Below, in pieces: positions 8,162 through 14,806 of a stretch of 14,806 nucleotides of DNA; the stretch's first letter is position 1, and each line of letters opens with the position of its first letter. Where the stretch lies: assembly GCA_003024985.2 (NCBI GenBank), contig PXIH01S0000893.1. One strand, 5' to 3'. The notes under the pieces are model-generated. The model ran no database searches and was not told the DNA's origin. It worked only from the letters and a program-made list of their open reading frames with translations. Source of the stretch: Euperipatoides rowelli (Eukaryota > Onychophora > Udeonychophora > Euonychophora > Peripatopsidae). Made by a program: the position numbers and the translations under genes.

Positions 8162-10950
8162 TTAAATGCGGTTACTACATTCCGAACCACAGCACTTGCA
8201 GAACTCGGTACAACAAACATGTTTAATCAACAGCTGTACCTCCTTGTTCATGACAACCACAAATCACAAGTAGCTCATTGGGAAGACTAAAGACACATGT
8301 GGGCATGATCATCATGTTGGTTTCATTCCATCCATTGCTATGTGGATCATGTTGGTTGAAGCCTTTCATTCAGTAAATTTGTAAAGAGTGAATGACAAAG
8401 AAACAATGTTGTAGGTGGCCTTGTAGTGAGTGTGATGTCAGTGGTAGATCATTTAACTGTGTTACTCTGTCCTTATATAAGAGGTACCTGAGGTCATCAA
8501 ATGTTTTGCAGCTATATGTGGTTGAAGGATATACACAAGATATTCTTCTGCTATCTGAAAATCTTCTACATTGGAGTCATTCCTTGTGCAATGCTCTGTA
8601 GGTACATTTCAGGTCTTTCTTTCATTGCAGATGATTTTGCGCCAATCTTACTCGTAACATCACATCCTGTGTGAATGTGTGCTTTTAGAAAAACTGATGA
8701 CATAATATACCCCAGTTTCATGGCCAAAATGTGCATAGGGATAAATCTCACGGTTTGTCTCTGTCCAACTTTGATCCAAACCTCCTTAAGTCCGTCAGTC
8801 ATGAAACAAAATGTGTAGTGAAGTAAAAGCACCACAACATCAGTGTCATTTGTTTAATGCAGGAACACAATGCCTCATATACATGTGGAATGATATGGAC
8901 ATCTGCCTTCCCAAGGGCATATTGTAGGTCCTTGCGTGTGATCACTAACTCACCATTTACCTCTAAAGCATCCTAGACACCATCCTTATCAGTAATACAT
9001 CCATTTAGAATGGTTATCTTACCAATAGCATGTGCCTTCTGGGTAAAAAAAGGTTCTTGCAGCATTCTGTAACATCTCTTTGTGGATGACCAAAATTTCT
9101 TTAATTGGATGGGAATCAGGGTTTCATTCTCAAGACTTGCTAACTTAATAGGGTTTAAATCTGCCCACCTCTGTCTCTCACATTCTTTGATAGTTTTCTA
9201 GGTAACTACAAAAATTAGGTGAATAACTTTCATATAACAGATATCAAAGGAAACCCTCCACATGGTTCAAACATGTTTGCAAATGTGTGAAGGTTCTTAA
9301 CTTGTATTTGTCTGATCACTGACAAGAAATCAACCACAGTGTCTGTTGGAAGTGTTGATTTTTTTTTTTTGTGAAAGAGAAATCTTAGGGCTCCAACCAC
9401 TTCTGTAATTCAGCTAGCAACTCATGCTTTTTTGGCACTGTTGAGAAGTTATCACTGTCAAAATAGTGCATTTTATCAAAACTTCATATTTCATAAATTA
9501 ATGCCCTTCATTGATCATCTTTTGCCCTAGCTATATCGATGTTATTTTGTGTAATTGTGACACATTTCATTACTAAGACTTTTGATACATGTCTGTTGAT
9601 TGCAGTTAACTTTGGAACTGAATAGAATGTGGGAAGTTTTACTTAACTAATTGTGTTGACAGTTTCTTAGTTTTATTGACAAATCTTTCATTTTTGAAAT
9701 CAACATACCCCGATGTGCTATTTTCCTTCACATGTAACAGCCGCAAAGCTACTGTAGAAGAATTGCTTCTTGAGTTATGAAGTGCAGTTTGATTTTACCG
9801 CTAAGCAGATAAGGATTTCCCTGCTTCACCATGTACTCATGGACATCTTTCACACTTTTGTTTAACTACACACTCCAACCATCAGCCAGTTTGTGGTGTA
9901 TTACAGTTTCATCATACCCTATTTCAGCATGTGTTAGCTGCTGGAATATGTTACTAATTGCCAATGTTTCATGGTAGACAACCTCCCACTGCGTAACATA
10001 TTTAATCTGATGTGTTTGACCAATTATCTCTTTGACACTTTTTTGTGACCTCTTTATAGTCTGTTCCAGCTTCATATCAGTGGTGACAGCATTGAATGTT
10101 CTGTGTGTTTTTTTTTACAATGAAATTTCCATCATGGGATTTTTGGTAAATATCAGGATGATAGAGTCTTCAGCTTGTGCATCTTTTAAATGTACCATGA
10201 GACATAATGCAAATAGTTGATACTATTGTATTCAAAGAATAAAGGTAGCAGATCCTGCAGTGCTTGTAGATGCCCTTCAAAGTCACCTTCTCGGTCAGAT
10301 GCTACCAGTTGCTTTAGCCTGAAACAAGTTCAAGGAAATAGTTCCTGTATGTACATATTTCTAATTTTTCCCTGCATATTCTTGCAAAGTCATTGAAATG
10401 TTTGTTCATTCAATGATCTTTAGACAGACTACCTCGATTTGCTGCTGGCATTGTAGAGTGTTCTGCATGTGAAGTGACGATTCCAATTTCTCCGCGTCCT
10501 CAAGTATATAAATGAAAGGTGAGGATTCAGTTAATATCCAAAAGGCAACCCATTTATTTCCTCAATCACTTCCGACAAGATCAACATGCCACGAAGAGAT
10601 CTGACAATGTGTACAACTCATTACAGACTATAATGCAGACACCAAACACCACAGATTCAACTAGAGCTTCACTAGCTCCACTCCCTCATAGGTACTTTTC
10701 GATGCAGTACTGAACTACCTTTGCAGCATGGAAACGTCCAATCATTGGGATCAAACTACAAACTCACTTGGGTTGCCTAAAATAACGTATTATGGTATGG
10801 TAAACACCTTCATCACAAAAGAAAGGATGTACTGATTGTTTGAGCTGCCTCAACATGCTAAGAAAGTTGTGCAAGACAGTGTACACCATGTCTGGTTGTG
10901 TCACAGGATGTGGAATNTTTGGGAGGAAACCTACTGTTGTATTTGTCTGT
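8162..10950 (-). pseudogene. XPG/FEN1-like transposon protein (Academ-type), decayed, N-terminus missing
   Basis: About 930 codons' worth of a repeat-encoded protein family common in animal genomes can be followed on the minus strand through stops and frameshifts. In order: FLP-IPHPVTQPDMVYTVL and PFFCDEGVYHTI (10935-10780); LIPMIGRFHAAKVVQYCIEK and SLRGMLILSEVIEEI (10740-10555); SDREGDFEGHLQALQDLLPL and INYLHYVSWY (10310-10190); LEQTIKRSQKSVKEIIGQT (about 10075-10010); LNKSVKDVHEYMVKQGNPY (about 9850); IDIARAKDD (about 9520); HYFDSDNFSTVPKK (about 9465-9425); ADVHIIPHVYEAL (8915-8870); VLLLHY and LKAHIHTGCDVTSKIGAK (8833-8630); QIAEEYLVYIL (about 8550); and Cys-rich CCTEFCKCCGSECSNRI up to a stop at 8162. 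The (E)AD...DTDVVVLLL and TGCD blocks recall the acidic XPG/FEN1 nuclease core. Academ DNA transposons are described as encoding an XPG-like nuclease, so that assignment is my inference. The 5' part is cut at the LTR junction (10951/10952). Confidence 0.8.
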
Positions 10951-10951
10951 T

Positions 10952-11196
10952 TGCGTTAAATAACTAACTCCTAGACTAAATCAACAGTTAACTGTAGTTT
11001 ATCAACTACGATACTACTTAAAGTGATTTATTTTAATAAAAAAGCGATACTGGGTTCTTATTGAGTCCATGTCAATAACATAACAATAATAATACTATAG
11101 AAAATAACTCATGTTCTAATAAGCCACTGAGTATGATTCGTGACAAAGTCATGTTGTGTATTCTGATCTCATTATGTTAGAGGCCAGTACACTACA
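10952..11196 (-). mobile_element. LTR of a Gypsy-like retrotransposon (about 245 bp)
   Basis: On the minus strand the segment begins TGTAGTGTACTGGCC and ends GTTATTTAACGCA, giving the canonical TG...CA limits. It follows a purine-rich stretch (AGAGAAGGGAG) that looks like a polypurine tract and a pol gene end. It contains AATAAA on the minus strand (in TTAAAATAAATCAC). It is joined directly to the XPG-type pseudogene at 10951. No second LTR is visible in the window, so the boundaries rest on the TG/CA limits and the polypurine tract. Confidence 0.6.
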
Positions 11197-11392
11197 TTAC
11201 TCCCTTCTCTTAAGAGGATCTGAAGCGAACCGGCGGTCTTTTAGCTCTTTGTGGATAGCATCTTTGAGGTTCAAGCTGGACAGAAGCTTCTGCCGGATTG
11301 ACTGGGGTCTGAATGGGTCACACTGTTAGTGTTTCATTTTCTTCATGTTATAACATTTCAAATCCTGCTTGATAAACAGACTGGTCTTCAAA
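11197..11392 (-). pseudogene. 3' end of Gypsy-like pol (integrase C-terminal tail) and polypurine tract
   Basis: One minus-strand frame reads EDQSVYQAGFEML, stop, HEENETLTV, stop, PIQTPVNPAEASVQLEPQ, then RCYPQRAKRPPVRFRSS and TAA (11210-11212). Tails of the form YPQRxxRxPxR just before the 3' LTR are typical of Ty3/Gypsy Pol proteins. Two in-frame stops show decay. The upstream gag-pol part is missing, because the next bases (11440-11560) are plain A/T-rich DNA. The retroelement is therefore 5'-truncated by deletion or recombination. Confidence 0.6.
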
Positions 11393-11982
11393 TGAAAATG
11401 TTAATAATATAGAAGATGAGATCAGATAGATTTTTTCTTTTCTTTTAGTTTTATTATTTGGCAAATTATTATTAATTTTATCAATTATAATAATTTAATA
11501 ATTACTTTTAATCATAAAGATAATAATTTTTTTTCTACAAACAATAATTAATGCACACAGTATAATGGGCATACAGAAGGGAAGGGGGCACCTGCCCATC
11601 CCCTGGAAAAACAGTGTCATTTTTATTTACATGTGAAAATAATAAATATATAGCCATGAAACTATTCTGAGATGTGCTTACAAATGAATAAATATTGTCC
11701 CAATTTACACAAGAAACGGTTAGGAAAATGTCTCCCCAACCAAAAAAAAAAAGATAATCACAATTTAAAAGTGTGCGCGGTCTTATAAGGAGTCCGTGAA
11801 GTTACAGTACATGCAGCCTTCCAATGCCAAAAGGTTCCCCTGCCCTGGTCTATACTATCCTACAGTTTGAGTGAAAATAATAGTAACTAATAGTAAAAAA
11901 TACAAAATTTGGTTATTATGAATAACAATGAATACAATTAATAAAAAATTCTAAAACAAATAAACTTTTTTTTTTTTTCAAG

Positions 11983-12169
11983 CGGAGAAACCGCGTTCCG
12001 TAATATGACAATCCCTTTTGGCTGGGCTAAGTATCCAATGATTCAAAGGATCCGCAATCTGGTGGAAGATATTCCTGTGACCATGATCTATGGTTCTCGA
12101 TCTTGGATTGATAGTAGTACTGGCACTCAGGTTAAAGTTATACAACCAAATTCTTGTGTTGATGTGCAG
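11983..12169 (+). CDS. ABHD5: ABHD4/ABHD5 family protein, internal exon B (partial gene)
   Basis: After completing the split Ser codon, the exon reads GETAFRNMTIPFGWAKYPMI, then QRIRNLVEDIPVTMIYGSRS, WIDSSTG and VIQPNSCVDVQ. It ends in phase 0 at gtaagt (12170). The order and spacing match human ABHD5 (GETAFKNMTIPYGWAKRPM and GARSCIDGNSG) and ABHD4 (PITMIYGADTWIDTSTGKK). The Asp of SWIDSS (codon 12110-12112) aligns with the acid member of the catalytic triad, equivalent by alignment to the Asp in CIDGNSG of ABHD5. The acceptor is a T13 tract plus caag. About 35 C-terminal residues (GAGHHVYAD region) should be in a further exon, which I cannot find before 14806. Confidence 0.93.
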
Positions 12170-12426
12170 GTAAGTCTTTTAATTAGGTTTTAGGGGCAGA
12201 GAGAGAGGGTTCTCCTTTTAAAAGCATTTCAATAAAGATATAAATTTATTTTGAATTTTTTTATAATTGTACTATGAGATAAATAATCAATCCAAAATAC
12301 TTAGAATGATTCTTAATAAAGTTAGGATAATCTCCTTAATGAGATTAATGGTGTACTGTACATCACTAAATACAGTATGTCTTAAGTTCAATCTAAATTA
12401 TTAGGTTTTATCTATTCTTTAATTTC
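12170..12426 (+). other. Start of the next ABHD intron, no feature
   Basis: It opens with the consensus donor gtaagt. The rest is A/T-rich with a short gagagagag run near 12197 and no coding signal. The intron continues beyond the window, because no downstream ABHD exon is visible on the plus strand. Confidence 0.6.
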
Positions 12427-12569
12427 TTAACCCTTTGCCTGTTTAAGCATTTTTCAAGGTTACTTCTCATACGCTTTTTTTATATCTTTTGATGTATTAT
12501 AATTTAGGGCATAATAATATTTTTAGGTATGTAGTTGTTCCAGGATGAAAATAAAATAATAAAACAATG

Positions 12570-13016
12570 TGAATCACATATGATTCAAAAAGCGTATGAG
12601 TAATTTATTACTCATACGCTTTTGAATCACATATGATACACATTTAACTTTGCATTTTAGCGCAAATTAATTTTTTTTTTAAAAAAATGTTACTTTGTAT
12701 CTAAATATAAAATAAATTAATGTTTTATAAAAAAAACTTATAATTTGTTATGAATACAAAATTTAATCTTGTGTATATTTATGTTTTCATTACCTAAAAC
12801 TATTTTTTCATATAGAAAACATTGATACGTTTTGTGAATCGGTATGTGATGCATAGCAAGTTAGAACACTTTCAAACTGATACGTTTAGCTCCAACGATC
12901 GTTTATTTTTCATTCTGTGAACAAAAATTTTCAGCATTTAAAATCGTATGTATTTTGAATCATATGTGATACACANGTGTCTGAAACGAACACGGTTTGA
13001 ATCACCTATGATTCAA
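12570..13016. repeat. Four copies of a TGAATCACATATGATTCA-like palindrome
   Basis: Copies lie at about 12570-12586 (tgaatcacatatgattca), 12623-12639 (tgaatcacatatgataca), 12956-12973 (tgaatcatatgtgataca) and 12998-13015 (tgaatcacctatgattca). The last ends next to the right terminal repeat. TGAATCA and TGATTCA are inverse, so each copy is a near-palindrome. In a MITE these are candidate transposase-binding repeats or simply remains of foldback growth. Confidence 0.75.
12582..12628. repeat. Long hairpin inside the piggyBac MITE
   Basis: A 23-base left arm (12582-12604) pairs with a 22-base right arm (12607-12628) over a TT loop, with only one unpaired A. The core of each arm is AAAGCGTATGAGTAAT or its complement. 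A third, partial copy (ctcatacgctttt) lies at about 12467-12479 near the left end. Confidence 0.9.
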
Positions 13017-13034
13017 AGACAGGCAAAGGGTTAA

Positions 13035-13427
13035 GCTATTTAATTTTCTCAATGAAATGTTTAATATTGTTGATCAGAACTTCTGCTTACTTGCATTATA
13101 CATATAAAATAATTTGTCTTTTCTAAGTAAAAAAAAAATTAGAATACCATACCATTTTAAATATTTTTTATTTAGAAGGGGGAAAAGGCTAACCGATTTG
13201 TGCATAATAGGTTTATAAAACAGTCATTATTGACTCAAAAATTACTGCATCAGACATTTTTTAATAGACAATTTTTTAAAAAAAAACACAGATTACTAAA
13301 TAATTAATTTTGTTTGGTTAAAAAAAAAACTGAAAAATTGTTTTTCTTTTCTGACAGTATAAAAGTAATGAAATATATCTTGTATTTATACTATTGATTA
13401 CCTTTAAATACTGTACTGTATTACTCC
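13035..13427. other. Intronic A/T-rich stretch without features
   Basis: I see only A and T runs and no open frame, repeat pair or splice-bounded coding segment. It separates the piggyBac MITE from the 3' tail of the LINE. Confidence 0.5.
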
Positions 13428-13599
13428 TTATTTATTTATTTATTCATGTATATAAGTTTAAGCCGAAGCATATACAGGGTTAGCATAATAAACATGTGAA
13501 CAGGTACACACAATGTTCAAATACAAGGCAAAAAAAAAACAAAAGAAAAAACTTCAAAAACATGTATTTAAAACTACACAAAAAGAAAAAACAAAAGGA

Positions 13600-14690
13600 A
13601 GATAAATAGTCAGTAGACCTTCCCAGAGACTCTACAACACCCTTTTTAAAGCCTGACTCCAGATTCAAACAACCCAGAGGGCAAAGTGTTCCAAAGCTTA
13701 ATGTTATGTCTCAGAATAGAATTAGAAAAAAAGTTTGTTTCTAGCCAAGAAGACATAGGTTAGTACAAAACCTATGTCTTCTGTGAATAGGTCTGTTGTT
13801 GATTATATAGTAATTATTTACATTATGTTTTACAATAAGTTCTTTAAACATGAACAATAGGTCATTTACCTTGAATCTCAGATTAAGTTTGATGGGTTTA
13901 ACTCTTTTTAATCTCTCACTATAAGACATATGTTTGCAGTCAGACAGCCTTTTGGTCATTCTTCTAAAAGTGGAATCCAATTTTTTTTTTTAAATCCCCA
14001 CAATTGATCCATAATCTAAAACGGATTGAATATAATAAGGATATAAAATGTTAAAAAATCTAGATTCTAAGGATGTTATATTTTTTGAATAGCCAGAATT
14101 TTTCTTGATCTTGGAGTCAATTTGTACCAAGTGATTGGCAAAATCTAGATTTTTATGGAGCACAAAACCTTGGTCAGATATTGTATCGCATTCATTTAAG
14201 GTGATGTTATCAATACTGTATTTAAAGCCTTGATTTAATCTACCAAAATGCATAATTTTAGACTTTTCCTTATTCACCACCAAACAAAGGTAAGAACATT
14301 TAGTGATTATTTGATTAATAAGGCATTGAAAAACATCAGCATGGGTCTTAGACATGATAAGCATGAAGATCTTTATGTCAGCATAGCCAATAAAATTCTG
14401 GGCATAGGAGATAGCCAGGTCATAAATGTACACATTAAACAAAAAGGGGCCCAAGACACAGCCCTGTGGAATACCGTTATTCATTGGAAATTCGTTTGAC
14501 AGATTAACATTACATTGGACAGATATACATTACATTTGTCAAATAGAAAAAAAGATAGGATATTGACTATGTATGAAGGAAATTTTAAGCTTGAAAATTT
14601 ATTTATGAGAATTTCATGAGATACTGTCTCATATGCTGAGGAAAAGTTAAATGTAAAAAAAAATATGGGCGTTGTGTTTTGTCTAAAGCC
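13600..14690 (-). pseudogene. Decayed LINE reverse transcriptase, C-terminal half
   Basis: An intact protein copies its own RNA at nicked target DNA. Visible in order on the minus strand: FNFSSAYETVSHEILINK (about 14655-14600), the motif holding the first catalytic Asp, which here reads FNFSSAYE; frameshift at a 20 bp duplication (14495-14534); MNNGIPQGCVLGPFLFNVYI (14484 down); FIGYADIKIF (about 14400-14368), where the usual YADD catalytic pair reads YADI; CSYLCLVVNKEKSKIMHFGR; GFVLHKNLDFANHL; VLDYGSIVGI (to 13990), then a poly-A-associated stop; MTKRLSDCKHMSYSERLKRV (about 13960-13900); and RHNIKLWNTLPSGLFESG (about 13705-13655), then a frame change to FKKGVVESLG. Loss of catalytic residues, stops and frameshifts mark it as dead. 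Confidence 0.88.
14495..14534. repeat. 20 bp tandem duplication in the RT pseudogene
   Basis: tttgacagattaacattaca (14495-14514) and ttggacagatatacattaca (14515-14534) match at 17 of 20 bases. Twenty is not a multiple of three, and the RT reading frame changes exactly here, so the duplication accounts for the frameshift. Confidence 0.8.
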
Positions 14691-14806
14691 ACGTTTACAC
14701 TGAAATAGCAAATCCTTTTCTGATACATGTTCCGGAACAGATATCGGAATGGTCATGTTTATACTGCCTTCAGGCATGACTGAATTTGCAATGATTGATT
14801 TTGAAA
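14691..14806. other. Unassigned sequence with a GTTCCGGAAC palindrome, possibly part of another repeat
   Basis: It contains cacgtttacactgaaat (about 14692) and the similar catgtttatactgcctt (about 14754), with the perfect palindrome GTTCCGGAAC (14729-14738) between them. Minus-strand translation is open (MPEGSINMTIPISVPEHV, then KDLLFQCKRGFRQ), and GFRQ could be the RT GFR motif. However, only about 8 residues separate it from FNFSSAY, where about 25 are usual. It may be a different repeat fused to, or interrupting, the LINE. Confidence 0.4.

Larger units (their letters stand above)
6797..11847. mobile_element. hAT-bounded composite element, 5051 bp
   Basis: The left end CAGAGGTGGGGAACCT (6797-6812) and the right end, read on the minus strand as CAGGGCAGGGGAACCT (11847-11832), are inverted copies of the familiar hAT terminus CAGGGGTGGGGAACCTGCGGCC. 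Both are followed inward by gcatg/catgc-type sequence. The flanks ttctatac (6789-6796) and gtctatac (11848-11855) match at 7 of 8 bases, as expected for a hAT target duplication. I find no hAT transposase inside. The 6813-7300 and 11440-11831 arms are A/T-rich and noncoding. The centre holds material from other transposons: the tandem repeat, the XPG-type pseudogene and the LTR fragment. These are probably later insertions into a hAT element, or less likely cargo. Confidence 0.72.
4196..11982 (+). other. Intron of the ABHD4/5 gene, 7787 bp, filled with transposons
   Basis: It begins gtaagt and ends in a run of 13 T followed by caag. The splice phase (2 nt on the left exon, 1 nt on the right) restores Ser in the conserved TPSGETAF stretch, which is good evidence that these exons are neighbours. 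The stretches 4196-4458, 5447-6026, 6141-6381 and 6500-6796 are A/T-rich and show no gene or recognisable element. The rest is listed separately. Confidence 0.85.
12427..13034. mobile_element. piggyBac MITE, 600 bp between TTAA targets
   Basis: TTAA (12427-12430) is followed by CCCTTTGCCTGT. The right end is the exact inverse, ACAGGCAAAGGG (13019-13030), then TTAA (13031-13034). The TTAA target and the CCCTTTGCCTG start are hallmarks of piggyBac-family elements. There is no transposase. The interior carries a large hairpin and four copies of a palindromic motif. It sits in the intron after exon B. Confidence 0.9.
13428..14690 (-). mobile_element. Jockey-superfamily non-LTR retrotransposon fragment
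   Basis: The element runs on the minus strand. Its 3' end is a short tetranucleotide tail, (AATA)n or (TAAA)n, at about 13443-13429, as in several Jockey-superfamily groups. It is preceded by a 3' untranslated stretch and by the end of a reverse transcriptase ORF. The upstream portion (endonuclease and early RT) is absent from the window or lost. Recognisable RT similarity fades near 14690, where a different-looking sequence begins. Confidence 0.82.

Noticed and set aside
10032-10220. Plus-strand open frames over the XPG-type pseudogene (also 8392-8601 and 10519-10713)
   Set aside because: They are antisense shadows of the conserved minus-strand protein blocks.
11565-11620. Short GC-rich palindrome-like stretch (agggggcacctgcccatcccc)
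   Set aside because: It is possibly part of the hAT right arm or another repeat tail, but it has no partner and no boundary.
13480-13668. Minus-strand frame ending in a Phe/Leu-rich stretch, resembling a membrane segment
   Set aside because: Only its first part (FKKGVVESLG) continues the LINE ORF; the hydrophobic run comes from T-rich 3' untranslated DNA.
14248-14499. Plus-strand open frame of 83 codons
   Set aside because: It is antisense to the clearly recognisable reverse transcriptase.
1-14806. CRISPR arrays, bacterial operons, tRNA or rRNA genes
   Set aside because: No regularly spaced short repeats with unique spacers, no ribosome-binding-site-led gene series and no cloverleaf or rRNA signatures were seen.

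Overview
The window reads as animal, most likely arthropod or another invertebrate, nuclear DNA. It is AT-rich and holds two exons of one conserved protein-coding gene, bounded by clean GT/AG splice sites and separated by an intron of about 7.8 kb. Almost everything else recognisable is transposable-element debris from at least six groups: pogo/Tigger, hAT, piggyBac, an XPG-nuclease-type (Academ-like) DNA transposon, a Gypsy-like LTR element and a Jockey-superfamily LINE. There is no bacterial gene layout, no operon and no RNA gene that I can identify.

Host gene: exons at 4084-4195 and 11983-12169 (+) encode about 99 consecutive residues of an ABHD4/ABHD5 (CGI-58, pummelig) alpha/beta-hydrolase-fold protein. 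They include the stretch YIYHCNAQTP-S-GETAF and the acid residue of the triad. The N-terminal exons (nucleophile position) and the last exon (HxxxxD motif) lie outside the window.

Layout: 1-58 is the end of a hAT element. 66 to about 3881 is a pogo-like transposon with a decayed transposase (408-1931, +), interrupted by a 1.5 kb non-autonomous hAT (2141-3647). After exon A the intron holds a probable piggyBac-type MITE (4459-5446), which itself contains a 176 bp hAT MITE with a perfect 8 bp target duplication. Some hairpins follow, then a 5.05 kb hAT-bounded block (6797-11847) with a 7/8 target duplication. That block contains a roughly 152 bp tandem repeat, a roughly 930-codon pseudogene of an XPG/FEN1-like transposon protein on the minus strand, and an LTR with the end of a Gypsy-like pol gene. 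Exon B follows only 135 bp after the hAT block. Downstream are a 600 bp piggyBac MITE with exact TTAA ends and a strong internal hairpin (12427-13034), and a 5'-truncated or rearranged LINE on the minus strand (13428 to about 14690).

The nesting gives a relative chronology: pogo is older than the hAT inside it; the piggyBac-like MITE is older than the 176 bp hAT MITE; the XPG-type transposon is older than the LTR fragment. All transposon genes here are broken, so any present mobility would depend on proteins made elsewhere. I found no convincing new gene system. The most informative items are the nearly full-length XPG-type pseudogene, the tandem repeat beside it, and the palindromic sub-terminal repeats of the pogo and piggyBac elements.
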